From: Saccharopolyspora soli
GTDB lineage: Bacteria > Actinomycetota > Actinomycetes > Mycobacteriales > Pseudonocardiaceae
Direction of reading: 5' to 3'
DNA: 64,000 nucleotides
NCBI RefSeq assembly: GCF_022678645.1
Contig: NZ_JALBWV010000031.1
Coordinates: 1-64,000 of the forward strand
Below the pieces are notes generated by a model. It was not told the origin of the DNA and did not search any database. It saw nothing but the letters and a program-made list of their open reading frames with translations. The translations under genes were made by a program, and so were the position numbers. Within the stretch, counting starts at the first letter, position 1; each line of letters begins with the position of its first letter. This document shows positions 36,292 to 45,010 of this stretch, piece by piece.

Positions 36292-37752
36292 GTGGAGGAC
36301 GGCGCGGTGGTGGAGCAACTCGGGCCCGGTTCGCGGACGAGGATCATCGGCGGCCGGTACCAGGTGGTGCAGGAGCTCGGCCGCGGCGGCATGGGGATCG
36401 TCTGGCGGGCTTGGGACCAGGTCATCGGCCGTGAGGTCGCGATCAAGGAACTGCACCTGCCGGATGGCGTGCCCCAGGCCGAACGGCAGGTCTACGAGGA
36501 GCGGGTGCTCCGCGAGGCGCGCACCGCGGGACGGCTCAACGACCCGGCCGTGGTCACGGTGCACGACGTGCTGGCGGAATCCGGCATTACTTACATCGTG
36601 ATGGAGCTGGTGCAGGCGGTCACGCTCAGTGAGTACGTTGCGCAGTGGGGGCCGCTGCGCCCGGACCAGGCCGTCGACTTGGCCCGCCAAGTGCTGTCCG
36701 CGCTGGAATCCGCGCACGCGGCGGGCATCGTGCACCGCGACGTCAAGCCGAGCAACATCATGGTGGCAGACGGGCGGGTCAAGCTGGCCGACTTCGGGAT
36801 CGCCCAGACCCTGGACGATCCGCGGCTGACCACCAGCGGTGCGATCGTCGGCTCGCCGTCGTTCATGGCGCCGGAGCGCATCCAGGGCGCCGATGCGTCC
36901 CCGGCCAGCGACCTGTGGTCATTGGGCGCGACGTTGTTCTTCGCGATCGAAGGTTGGGTGCCCTTCGAGCGGCAAACGACTGCCGCCACGCTGAACGCGG
37001 TGCTCAACGAAACGCCCCGGCTGTCCAGTCCGCAGGGCGTGATCGGCTCGGTGATCACCGGTCTGCTGATCAGCGACCCGCGAGCGCGGTTCACCGGCCC
37101 GCAGGTCCGCGCCCTGCTGGACAGCTTGCCCGCGGGCGGCGCGCCCGAGCAGACCCTGCCGGTGGGCGCGCCCACTCGGGTCGCCCGAGACGCACCGCAA
37201 CCCAAGCGATCCCTGCGTCCGTGGCTGATCGCCACGGCGATCGCGGCCGTCGTGTTGTTCGTCGCCGGAGTCGTGATCGGACGATTCGTGCTGGTCGGCG
37301 GGGGCGTGCCGACTGCGATGGCACCGACCTTGGACTACGGCAACGGCGACATCGAGACCTTCGACCTGGGTACTGACGATTGCGGCAACGGCAAGATCGC
37401 GGCCGGTGCACGGGTCCAGGGCGCGTCCTGCTCCGATCCGCACGACTTCGAGATCTACACGTCCGGATCGGCTTTCAGCTCCGACTACGACCTGGCCTAT
37501 CCCGGTGCGGAGGCGTTGGCGCGCTACGGCGAGGGGTACTGCTCGGTCTTCTTCGACTCGGACAAGGTGGTCGCGCCGGGCAAGCAGACCAGCTTGCGCT
37601 TCGTCGCGCTCATCCCCTCGGAGCAGTCCTGGAACGAGAAGCGGCGCACCTACACTGACGACAACAGCGACACCGACGCCGGTTCGCAGGACGTCTACTG
37701 CGTCCTGTACAGCGCAGATGGCGGCAAGTTGCAGACACCCGCAACGAAGTGA
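36292..37752 (+). CDS. Receptor-type Ser/Thr protein kinase with Cys-containing outer domain
   Basis: 486-aa (or slightly shorter) Hanks-type kinase. Kinase residues are complete: LGRGGMGIVW P-loop, Lys52 in VAIKE, HRDVKPSN (Asp150), DFG at ~167-169 and the GSPSFMAPE activation-loop end. A linker leads to a transmembrane helix at ~311-331. The outer ~150 residues have four or more cysteines and the pattern DCGNGK...SCSDPHDFEIY, similar to septum-formation/DUF4190-type domains rather than PASTA repeats. GTG 36292, 36307 and 36310 are all possible; GGAGGAC favours the later ones. Ligand unknown. Confidence 0.88.
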   Translation: MEDGAVVEQLGPGSRTRIIGGRYQVVQELGRGGMGIVWRAWDQVIGREVAIKELHLPDGVPQAERQVYEERVLREARTAGRLNDPAVVTVHDVLAESGITYIVMELVQAVTLSEYVAQWGPLRPDQAVDLARQVLSALESAHAAGIVHRDVKPSNIMVADGRVKLADFGIAQTLDDPRLTTSGAIVGSPSFMAPERIQGADASPASDLWSLGATLFFAIEGWVPFERQTTAATLNAVLNETPRLSSPQGVIGSVITGLLISDPRARFTGPQVRALLDSLPAGGAPEQTLPVGAPTRVARDAPQPKRSLRPWLIATAIAAVVLFVAGVVIGRFVLVGGGVPTAMAPTLDYGNGDIETFDLGTDDCGNGKIAAGARVQGASCSDPHDFEIYTSGSAFSSDYDLAYPGAEALARYGEGYCSVFFDSDKVVAPGKQTSLRFVALIPSEQSWNEKRRTYTDDNSDTDAGSQDVYCVLYSADGGKLQTPATK

Positions 37753-37796
37753 TCGCCTGCCGCACGTCGCGGATCCGCCGTGACTAGAGTGGGCGC

Positions 37797-38423
37797 ATGG
37801 GTGTGGCCAGCGATGAACGCCAGCAGTTGTGCGATTTGTTGGAGCAGCTCGGTCCGGACGCGCCGACGCTGTGCGACGGGTGGACGACCAAAGACCTCGC
37901 GGTGCACCTCGTGGTGCGCGAACGGCGCCCGGATGCGGTGGCTGGCAAGTTCTTGAAGGCGTTGGCCGGTCGCAGCGAGCGCATCCAGAACGAGTTGCGC
38001 GCGCTGTCCTGGCCGGAGCTGATCGACCAGATCCGGCAGGGACCGCCGAAGTGGAACCCGCTCGGGTTCTCCGGTGTGGACGAGGCGGTGAACACCGCCG
38101 AGTTCTACGTGCACCACGAGGACGTCCGGCGCGCCCAGCCGGACTGGCAGCCGCGCCCGTCGGACCCGGAGCGCGAAGAGGCGCTTTGGAAATCGCTGAC
38201 CCGGGTGGCGAAGATGTTCTACGGACGCAGCCCGGTGGGTGTCGTGCTGCGCCGCCCGGACGGCACCGAGATCGCGGCCAAGCGCGGCCCGCGCACCGTG
38301 CGCATCATCGGCGAGCCCAGCGAACTGATCCTGCACGCGTTCAGCCGTCGCGCCGCGAAGGTCGACTTCGACGGCAACGAGGCGGACTTCCTCGCGGTCG
38401 AGGACCTACGCCGGTCCTTCTGA
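37797..38423 (+). CDS. TIGR03085-like DinB/maleylpyruvate-isomerase-fold protein
   Basis: 208-aa protein of the mycothiol-associated DinB-fold group. The opening has ERQQLCDLLEQLGPDAPTLCDGW with TTKDLAVHLVVRERR, the conserved W-x-x-x-D-L-x-x-H segment whose His is usually a metal ligand. AVNTAEFYVHHEDVRRA supplies the remaining His pair. It is probably a metal-binding thiol-dependent enzyme; substrate unknown. ATG at 37797. Positioned between the kinase and dapA. Confidence 0.82.
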   Translation: MGVASDERQQLCDLLEQLGPDAPTLCDGWTTKDLAVHLVVRERRPDAVAGKFLKALAGRSERIQNELRALSWPELIDQIRQGPPKWNPLGFSGVDEAVNTAEFYVHHEDVRRAQPDWQPRPSDPEREEALWKSLTRVAKMFYGRSPVGVVLRRPDGTEIAAKRGPRTVRIIGEPSELILHAFSRRAAKVDFDGNEADFLAVEDLRRSF

Positions 38424-38579
38424 ACCCTTCACGTGCACCGCGGAAACTCGCTCGTGAATGGCTTGGCGGACCGGAAGAAACACGGTGTTCCCAGGGGTGC
38501 GAACGCGGGGTTTCCGGAATGCCGCACGACGTTGGTCCGGTCGCGTTGAGCAGCGAACTCACCAGGTAGCGTCAGGCCC

Positions 38580-39512
38580 ATGACCGTCTGCCCCACTGCC
38601 ACTCCGGACCGCCCGTTCGGCCGCGTCCTGACCGCCATGGTCACGCCGTTCGACGAAGACGGAAAGCTCGACCTGAAGCTGGCGCAGGACCTCGCCACCT
38701 ATCTGGTCGACAACGTCGGCAACGACGGGTTGGTCGTCAACGGCACCACCGGTGAGAGCCCCACGACCAGTGACCACGAGAAGGACCAGTTGCTGCGCGC
38801 CGTCGTCGAAGCGGTGGGCGACCGCGCGACCGTGGTCGCCGGAGCGGGTACCAACAACACCGAGCATTCGGTGGAGCTGGCCCGCGCCTCCGAGAAGGCC
38901 GGTGCGCACGGCCTGCTGGTCGTCACGCCGTACTACTCGCGCCCGCCGCAAGAGGGGCTGTTCCAGCACTTCTGGACGGTCGCCGACGCCACCGAGCTGC
39001 CGGTGATGCTCTACGACATCCCGCCGCGTTCCGTGGTCCCGATCCAGGTCGACACGCTGAAGCGGCTCGCCGAGCACCCGCGGATCAAGGCGGTCAAGGA
39101 CTCCAAGCACGACCTGCTGGCCGGTAGCGAGGTCATGGCCACCACCGATCTCGCCTACTACTCGGGGGAGGACCCGCTGAACCTGCCCTGGCTGTCGGTC
39201 GGCGCGGTCGGTTTCGTCAGCGTGATCGGTCACGTGGTGGGGGACCGGCTGCGCAAGATGCTGGACGCCTACGAAGCCGGGGCGGTGGCAGATGCCCGGG
39301 AGATCCACAATGGACTGCTGCCGGTGTACCGGTCGATGAACTTCGTCGGCGGGGTGATCTTCTCGAAGACGGCGCTGCGGTTGTGCGGCTACGAGACCGG
39401 CCAGCCCCGGCTGCCGTTGCCGGGGGCTACCGAGGAGCAGGTGCGATTGATCACCAGCGACCTGTGGGATGCTGGCCTGGTACTGGTCAATCCGGACGCC
39501 GCACAGAGGTGA
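38580..39512 (+). CDS. dapA: 4-hydroxy-tetrahydrodipicolinate synthase
   Basis: 310-aa TIM-barrel aldolase condensing pyruvate and aspartate semialdehyde, the first committed step to lysine and diaminopimelate. GTTGESPTTSDHEK is the substrate-binding motif and MLYDIPPRS carries the catalytic-triad Tyr. The Schiff-base lysine is in IKAVKDSKHD. ATG at 38580. The stop lies 7 bp before the RNase J start, whose ribosome site overlaps the dapA end, so the two are translated from one message. dapB is elsewhere at 21998. Confidence 0.96.
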   Translation: MTVCPTATPDRPFGRVLTAMVTPFDEDGKLDLKLAQDLATYLVDNVGNDGLVVNGTTGESPTTSDHEKDQLLRAVVEAVGDRATVVAGAGTNNTEHSVELARASEKAGAHGLLVVTPYYSRPPQEGLFQHFWTVADATELPVMLYDIPPRSVVPIQVDTLKRLAEHPRIKAVKDSKHDLLAGSEVMATTDLAYYSGEDPLNLPWLSVGAVGFVSVIGHVVGDRLRKMLDAYEAGAVADAREIHNGLLPVYRSMNFVGGVIFSKTALRLCGYETGQPRLPLPGATEEQVRLITSDLWDAGLVLVNPDAAQR

Positions 39513-39519
39513 ACCTGCG

Positions 39520-41244
39520 TTGAGCGCAAAGGCGACAGCCACCGAGTACCACCCGGTGACGCCGATTTCGTCGGCCCCACCACCCCCGCTGGCCGATGGT
39601 GGACTGCGCGTGGTCGCGCTCGGCGGAATCGGCGAGGTCGGCCGGAACATGACCGTGTTCGACTACGACGGCCGGTTGCTGATCGTCGACTGCGGTGTGC
39701 TGTTCCCGGAGGACGACGCGCCTGGCGTGGACCTGATCCTGCCGGACTTCGCCGCGATCGAGAACCGGCTGGACGACATCGACGCGCTGGTGCTCACGCA
39801 CGGGCACGAGGACCACATCGGAGCGGTGCCGTTCCTGCTGCGGCTGCGGCCGGACCTGCCGGTGGTGGGTTCGAAGTTCACCCTCGCCCTGCTGGCCGCG
39901 AAGTGCCGCGAGCACCGGCTGGACCCGGTGCTGGTCGAGGTGACCGAGGGCCAGCGCTGCACGCACGGCGGCTTCGACCTGGAGTTCTTCGCGGTCAACC
40001 ACTCCATCCCGGACGCGTTGGCGGTCGCCATCCGGACCCAGGCCGGGATTGTGCTGCACACCGGCGACATCAAGCTCGACCAGTTGCCGCTGGACAGCCG
40101 GTTGACCGATCTCGCCGGGTTCTCCCGGCTCGGCGACGAGGGCGTGGACCTGTTCCTGGTCGACTCCACCAACGCCGAGGTGCCGGGTTTCGTCACACCC
40201 GAACGCGAGATCGGCCCGGTGCTGGACCGGGTGATCGGCAAGGCCACCCAGCGGGTGATCGTCGCGTGCTTCGCCAGCCACGTGCACCGCGTGCAGCAGG
40301 TGCTCGAAGTCGCCGAGACGCACGGCCGCAAGGTGTGCTTCGTGGGCCGTTCGATGGTGCGCAACATGGGCATCGCGACCGAGTTGGGCATGCTGCGGGT
40401 GCCCGACGGATTGCTGGTCGACCTCGACGAGGCGCTGGCGATGCCCGAGCACATGGTCGCGTTCGTCTCCACCGGTTCGCAGGGAGAGCCGCTGTCGGCG
40501 CTGTCCCGGATGGCGCGCGGCGAGCACAAGCAGATCCGGATCCGCGCCGGGGACACCGTGGTGCTGGCGAGTTCGCTGATCCCCGGCAACGAGACCGCGG
40601 TGTTCGGCGTGGTCAACGGCCTGGTTCGGCTGGGTGCCGACGTGGTGCACCAGGGGCACGCGAAGGTGCACGTGTCCGGGCACGCCTCGGCCGGTGAACT
40701 GCTCTACCTCTACAACGCGGTGCGGCCGAGCAACGTGATGCCGGTGCACGGCGAGTGGCGGCACTTGCGGGCCAATGCCGAGCTGGCCCGGCTGACCGGG
40801 GTTCCAGCGGATCGGGTGGTGATCGCCGAGGACGGTGTCGTGGTGGACCTGTTGGACGGGATCGCCAGCATCGCGGGCCGGGTCGAGGTCGGTCACGTCT
40901 ACGTGGACGGCCTTTCGGTGGGTGACGTCGGCGAGTCCACCTTGTCCGATCGGTTGGTGCTGGGCGAAGGCGGGTTCATCGCGATCACGGTGGCGGTGGA
41001 GGCGGCGACCGGACGCGCGGTGTCGTCGCCGACGATCTCCGGGCGCGGGTTCTCGGACGATCCGAAGGCGCTGGACGACGTGGTGCCGTTGGTGGAGATG
41101 GAGCTGGCGCGCACCGAGGCGGAGGGCATCACCGACACCCACCGGATCGCCCAGGCGGTGCGCCGGGTGGTGGGCCGTTGGGTGGCCGAGACCTACCGGC
41201 GACGGCCGATGATCGTGCCGAACGTGCTGCCGGTCGGATCCTGA
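39520..41244 (+). CDS. rnj: Ribonuclease J
   Basis: 574-aa metallo-beta-lactamase-fold RNase with 5'-3' exo- and endonuclease activity, acting in mRNA decay and rRNA maturation. The metal motif is THGHEDHIGAVPFLL (HxHxDH) and VDSTNAEVPG follows. Beta-CASP segments include FVGRSMVRNM and STGSQGEP, and VHVSGHAS and MPVHGEWRHL close the active site. TTG at 39520 is supported by a GAGGTGA site that overlaps the dapA stop; an earlier start in frame would lie inside dapA. The dapA-rnj pair is standard in actinobacteria. Confidence 0.94.
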   Translation: MSAKATATEYHPVTPISSAPPPPLADGGLRVVALGGIGEVGRNMTVFDYDGRLLIVDCGVLFPEDDAPGVDLILPDFAAIENRLDDIDALVLTHGHEDHIGAVPFLLRLRPDLPVVGSKFTLALLAAKCREHRLDPVLVEVTEGQRCTHGGFDLEFFAVNHSIPDALAVAIRTQAGIVLHTGDIKLDQLPLDSRLTDLAGFSRLGDEGVDLFLVDSTNAEVPGFVTPEREIGPVLDRVIGKATQRVIVACFASHVHRVQQVLEVAETHGRKVCFVGRSMVRNMGIATELGMLRVPDGLLVDLDEALAMPEHMVAFVSTGSQGEPLSALSRMARGEHKQIRIRAGDTVVLASSLIPGNETAVFGVVNGLVRLGADVVHQGHAKVHVSGHASAGELLYLYNAVRPSNVMPVHGEWRHLRANAELARLTGVPADRVVIAEDGVVVDLLDGIASIAGRVEVGHVYVDGLSVGDVGESTLSDRLVLGEGGFIAITVAVEAATGRAVSSPTISGRGFSDDPKALDDVVPLVEMELARTEAEGITDTHRIAQAVRRVVGRWVAETYRRRPMIVPNVLPVGS

Positions 41245-41470
41245 TCGGTAGCTCGCCCGAGTGGCAGAATGGCCTGTTTTGTCCGAATTGACTGATCACT
41301 CCTGGTTGGCATGATCCCCACGGTGTGGTCTGCGAATCTCGTTGGAGGGACTCGACAGGCCCGGCCGGAGATCCACGGTCATGGTGAAAACGCCGGTTCG
41401 GCGAGCCCCGCTCCGACTATGGGACTCGCGGATCGGACGAACCACCTACTCAGGAGATTGGGGTCTGACG

Positions 41471-41710
41471 GTGCGTACTTCTGCTCGACTCTTCGGCGCT
41501 GCCGCCGCAGCGGCAGCATTGATGGCGATCGGTTCCCCGGCGTTCGCGGACAGCTGGGACAACGACGGGATCAACTTCCTGAACGACAACAACGTCAGCT
41601 TCGTGCCGGTTCAGTTGTGCGGCAACAACATCGGCGTGTTCGCGATCGTGGCGCCGATCGGATCGCCGCAGCTGAGCCACTGCGTCAACGCGCCGATCTT
41701 CGACGACTGA
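41471..41710 (+). CDS. Chaplin-like small secreted protein
   Basis: 79-aa exported protein. Signal peptide [18 protein letters not shown] with cleavage near PAFA. The ~53-residue mature part reads DNNVSFVPVQLCGNNIGVF, then AIVAPIGSPQLSHCVN. The V-PV-LCGN-I-V...C-N pattern with two cysteines 21 apart is close to the chaplin domain, hydrophobic amyloid-forming surface proteins of aerial hyphae. No sorting signal is present, so it would be a short chaplin. GTG at 41471 fits the signal peptide; an upstream extension from 41342 does not. Followed by a strong terminator. Confidence 0.62.
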   Translation: MRTSARLFGAAAAAAALMAIGSPAFADSWDNDGINFLNDNNVSFVPVQLCGNNIGVFAIVAPIGSPQLSHCVNAPIFDD

Positions 41711-41737
41711 CGCAAAAGAAAGCCCTCGTCGACTGCG

Positions 41738-41771
41738 AAAGTGCCGGTCTCCTCCGGGAGACCGGCACTTT
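41738..41771 (+). terminator. Strong terminator after chaplin-like gene
   Basis: AAAGTGCCGGTCTCC and GGAGACCGGCACTTT form a perfect 15-bp stem with a 4-nt loop, and the stem's own end provides a short T run. 28 bp after the stop codon. Confidence 0.85.
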
Positions 41772-41786
41772 GCTGTCCGCAGAAGG

Positions 41787-41830
41787 TCGTGAGTGGCAAA
41801 GCGGGCTCCAGCCCGCTTTCGCACTCACGA
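41787..41830. repeat. 44-bp hairpin repeat, copy 3
   Basis: TCGTGAGTG and CACTCACGA outer arms, inner stem AAAGCGGGC/GCCCGCTTT, TCCA loop as in copy 1. Downstream of a perfectly good terminator, so terminating is probably not its only purpose. Confidence 0.88.
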
Positions 41831-42139
41831 CAAGGTCGGGCTGGGGTATCCACCAGCGCCGCGGGCTGCGAAGCTGGATGGTGGACTGTTCAGAAGATCG
41901 CGCGGATTGGAATTCTGCTGTGCTTGATCGCGTTCCACTTGAGGCGGTCGGGCACGGACCGTGATCAGCTGCGAGGTTCCGGACACCACGCCGCGATGCG
42001 GTGTATTGGTGGACAGGAGCAGAACGCGCTCGGGGCCGCGTGCAGTGATCACCCGGCCCGCGTGATCTTCGAAGCAGCTTCTTGAAGTAAGGACGGCTCT
42101 TTCCAGGGCCGAGCTAGGTCGAACCAGGAGGACCCTCCA

Positions 42140-42928
42140 GTGCAGATGCAGCACCAGTTCAACGTTCCGGTGCCGGTTGACGTGGCGTGGCAGGCGCTGC
42201 TCGACCCGGAGCAGGTCGCACCGTGCATGCCCGGCGCCACGCTCACCAAGGCCGAGGGCAACGACTTCGCCGGCTCGGTCAAGGTCAAGCTCGGTCCGGT
42301 CAGCCTGCTCTACAAGGGCACCGGCACGTTCCAGGAGGTCGACGAGACCGCCCGCCGGGTGGTCATCGACGCCAGCGGCAAGGACTCGCGGGGCAGCGGC
42401 ACCGCGGCCGCGACGGTCACCGCGGTGCTCAAGCCGGAAGGCGACAGCACGGCGGTCACGGTGGACACCGACCTGAAGGTCACCGGCAAGCCAGCGCAGC
42501 TCGGCCGCGGCCTGATCTCCGAGGTCGGCGGCAAGATCCTGAACCAGTTCGCCGCAAACCTCGCCAAGCAGCTCACCGCTGGGGAGCCCGCTGCGGCGTC
42601 GACCGAGAGCAAGGCGGAGGCGAAAGCCGCGGCTGGCGAGAAGGCCGCGGCGCAGCCGACGGCGGCTGGGGTGGCGACGGAGAAGCCGAGCTGGCGGGTC
42701 ACCCCGGCGGGCCAGGACGAGACGTGGTCGAGCGCCACGAAGGAAGAGCCGTCGCGCAAGGCGGACGCGGTCGTGACCGGCAACGCGGCGGCCTCGGACG
42801 AGGCCATCGACCTGCTCGGCACGGCGGGTGCCCCGCTGCTCAAGCGCGCGGCCCCGCTGGCGATCGGCCTGCTCGTCCTGTTCATCGTGATCCGGCGCAT
42901 CCGCCGCCGTCGCCGCGCCCGCGCCTGA
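42140..42928 (+). CDS. CoxG-like SRPBCC protein with C-terminal anchor
   Basis: 262-aa protein. Residues 1-~150 are a CoxG/SRPBCC ligand-binding fold (FNVPVPVDVAWQALLDPEQVAPCMPGA is the signature, followed by VKVKLGPVSLLYKG and the C-terminal helix GGKILNQFAANLA). A charged Ala/Glu/Lys-rich linker (~155-230) follows. One hydrophobic helix (PLAIGLLVLFIVIRRI) and an Arg-rich tail end the protein, so the domain is tethered to the inner face of the membrane. CoxG members recruit CO-dehydrogenase or hydrogenase factors in other bacteria, but no such genes are here. GTG at 42140 after AGGAGGACC. Confidence 0.85.
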   Translation: MQMQHQFNVPVPVDVAWQALLDPEQVAPCMPGATLTKAEGNDFAGSVKVKLGPVSLLYKGTGTFQEVDETARRVVIDASGKDSRGSGTAAATVTAVLKPEGDSTAVTVDTDLKVTGKPAQLGRGLISEVGGKILNQFAANLAKQLTAGEPAAASTESKAEAKAAAGEKAAAQPTAAGVATEKPSWRVTPAGQDETWSSATKEEPSRKADAVVTGNAAASDEAIDLLGTAGAPLLKRAAPLAIGLLVLFIVIRRIRRRRRARA

Positions 42929-42949
42929 CGTGCTCCGTTCGAGTGATGA

Positions 42950-42996
42950 GTGAGGGGCACCCGTGACCAAGTAACTGGGTCACGGGTGCCCCTCAC
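42950..42996. repeat. 47-bp hairpin repeat, copy 2
   Basis: GTGAGGGGCACCCGTGACC pairs perfectly with GGTCACGGGTGCCCCTCAC over 19 bp, loop AAGTAACTG. It lies between convergent CoxG-like and menC genes and probably terminates both. Same length and related arms as the element at 21883. Confidence 0.85.
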
Positions 42997-43008
42997 CTCG
43001 CTCTGGCG

Positions 43009-44001
43009 TCAGGTGCGGAGCAGGGTGTTGACCCGGCCGAGGCGGTCCAGCCAGGTGCGCTGCACGTCGGCGGGCGGCGTAGCCGCCGCGACCAGCGCCG
43101 GATCCGGCTGCGGCGGCCGACGGAGCACCGGGAGGTGGCCCTGCACCGGGAGCAGCGAGTCGGCGACGACGTCGCCGTCGAGCAGCGCCGCGGTGCCCAG
43201 GCCGCAGGCGAAGGGGAGCTCGGGCAGCGAGCCCGCCAGGGCGAGCTGCGCGGCGAGGCCGACGCTGGTCTCCACTGCGGAGGACACGACGCAGGGCAGG
43301 CCGCACGCCTCGGCGACGCGCAGCGCGCGGCGGACGCCGCCCAGCGGCGTGGCCTTGATGATCGCGACGTCCGCTGCTCCGGCGACCGCTACGCGCATCG
43401 GGTCGTCGGCGCGGCGGATGCTTTCGTCGGCTGCGATCCGCACGTCGACGCGGCGCCGGACAGCGGCGAGTTCGTCGATCGTCCGGCACGGTTGCTCCGC
43501 GTACTCCAGCCCTCCGGCCGCCTTGTCCAGCTCACAGATGCGGGCCGTCGCCGTTTCGACGTCCCAGGCGGCGTTGGCGTCGATGCGGATCGCGCCATCC
43601 GGTCCCAGCGCGTCGCGGACCGCGGAGACCCGCTCGACGTCCTCGCCGGGGGACTGGCCGGGCTCGGCGACCTTGACCTTCGCGGTGCCGCACCCGGACG
43701 CCGCGACGATCGCCGCAGCCTTGTCCGCGGGCACCGCGGGCACCGTGCAGTTGACCGGGATGCTGTCGCGCACCGGTTCCGGCCAGGGCTCGGCGCACGC
43801 CTCGAACGCCGCGCGCAGCCACGGGACCGACTGGCTGTCGTCGTAGTCCTCGAACGGGCAGAACTCGCCCCACCCGGCAGGGCCGCTCAGCAGCACTCCG
43901 CGCCGGACCATGATGCCGCGGAACTTGTCGCGCATCGGCAGCGCGTAGACCCGGACCGCGTCCAGGTCCGCCAAATCGATCGTCAGCCCGGTCGAGTCCA
44001 T
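43009..44001 (-). CDS. menC: o-Succinylbenzoate synthase
   Basis: 330-aa enolase-superfamily enzyme of menaquinone synthesis, dehydrating SHCHC to o-succinylbenzoate. The catalytic lysine is in TAKVKVAEPG. The three metal-binding acids are in RIDANAAWD, EYAEQP and RIAADESIR, and the second lysine is in AIIKATPLGG. The N-terminal capping domain has VRVYALPMRDKFRG. No other men genes lie next to it. Starts at ATG 44001; converges with the CoxG-like gene across the 47-bp hairpin. Confidence 0.92.
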   Translation of the reverse strand: MDSTGLTIDLADLDAVRVYALPMRDKFRGIMVRRGVLLSGPAGWGEFCPFEDYDDSQSVPWLRAAFEACAEPWPEPVRDSIPVNCTVPAVPADKAAAIVAASGCGTAKVKVAEPGQSPGEDVERVSAVRDALGPDGAIRIDANAAWDVETATARICELDKAAGGLEYAEQPCRTIDELAAVRRRVDVRIAADESIRRADDPMRVAVAGAADVAIIKATPLGGVRRALRVAEACGLPCVVSSAVETSVGLAAQLALAGSLPELPFACGLGTAALLDGDVVADSLLPVQGHLPVLRRPPQPDPALVAAATPPADVQRTWLDRLGRVNTLLRT

Positions 44002-44116
44002 GGTCTGATCCTTTCACCCCGCCGTCACAGCAGCGTGTCGAACCGCAGCGCGTCAAGGGGACGCAGCAGTCGAGTGGTCGTGACGAGTCGCGGGAGGCGG
44101 CGCTGTCTCCGGAAGC

Positions 44117-44785
44117 TCACACCACGCTCGGTCGGCCGAGGTCGAACACGTCGACCTCGAACCGCGCCCACTGCTGGCGCAGCGCGGTGACACCGTTGTC
44201 CAGGACGTAGTTCAGCTCGCCGAGGGTGACCGGCAGCAGCGTGAACACCTGGAGCTGCTCCACACCTTCGGAATCGGTGAACCTGGTGAACTCCGGCGCG
44301 AACAGCGGGTGGCCGCTGGCGAGCACGCCGTGGAACTCGGTGCCGGGCAGCAGGGGTTTCTCGTTCGGCACGATCTGGTCCGGGACCAGGTGGGTGCGCT
44401 GCTGCACCAGCAGTTCGGCGGTGAGGTCGACCAGGTGCCGGGCGGCTTCGGCCTGCTCCTTGTAGACCGTGCAGGCCAGTTCCTGGGCGGGCTCCGCGCC
44501 CAGCGGCTGGAAGCGCAGCCCGGTGCTGATCACCGTGGTCAGGTGGTACTGCTCCTGGTGGAAGAACACCAACCCGTAACCGCGGTTGTTGCCGTGCACG
44601 TTCGGGGGTTCGGCCCCGGTCGGGGTCCCGGCGTGGCGTTCGAGGCTTTCCGCGAGTCCGACGAACCGGTGCGCGCCGCCCATCGCCGCGCGTTCCTGCT
44701 CGGTGGCCATCCGATCTCCAGTGTCTTGCGGGACACCCGCACCCGGTCGGCTCGCACGGGCGACGAGGGGAGAACTGTCGCTCAT
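44117..44785 (-). CDS. Suppressor-of-fused (SUFU)-like domain protein
   Basis: 222-aa cytosolic protein with a SUFU-type domain, a fold found in bacterial immunity proteins for polymorphic toxins and in eukaryotic Hedgehog signalling. The recognisable parts are NNRGYGLVFFHQEQYHLTTV, STGLRFQPLG and the C-terminal GVEQLQVFTLLPVTLGELNY and FEVDVFDLGRP. No toxin gene is next to it, so an immunity role is unsupported here. ATG 44785 has GGAGG 4 bp upstream; ATG 44710 (with GGAGATCGG) would remove a 25-residue unstructured head. ATG 44785 overlaps nothing. Confidence 0.62.
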   Translation of the reverse strand: MSDSSPLVARASRPGAGVPQDTGDRMATEQERAAMGGAHRFVGLAESLERHAGTPTGAEPPNVHGNNRGYGLVFFHQEQYHLTTVISTGLRFQPLGAEPAQELACTVYKEQAEAARHLVDLTAELLVQQRTHLVPDQIVPNEKPLLPGTEFHGVLASGHPLFAPEFTRFTDSEGVEQLQVFTLLPVTLGELNYVLDNGVTALRQQWARFEVDVFDLGRPSVV

Positions 44786-45010
44786 CACGCCTCCACGGTC
44801 TTGCGGGACCTGTGTTCGTTCCAACGTCCGCGCCGGGTCGTACGCTGCCCCGCACCCGGATCCCGCGGACGCCGCACCCGAGTCGGCCTGCCTGAGCTGC
44901 ACTCCTGCACGTCTCGGGTGCTACGTGCGTTCATCGCAACGGTAGCGGCTGCGGGGCCGCGCACGGACTCTTTTGGATGACAGCTGACCGGGTGTGTCCC
45001 CCAAATGTCG

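Larger units (their letters stand above)
41711..42139. other. Intergenic region with terminator and hairpin repeat
   Basis: 429 bp between the chaplin-like and CoxG-like genes. It holds the terminator at 41738-41771 and a 44-bp hairpin repeat at 41787-41830. From 41831 to ~42120 I see no gene or further repeat; the CoxG-like promoter is presumably there. Confidence 0.6.

Noticed and set aside
44117..44785. SUFU-like protein as immunity gene of a polymorphic toxin system
   Set aside because: No toxin, secretion or RHS genes nearby; it stands between menC and XPB.
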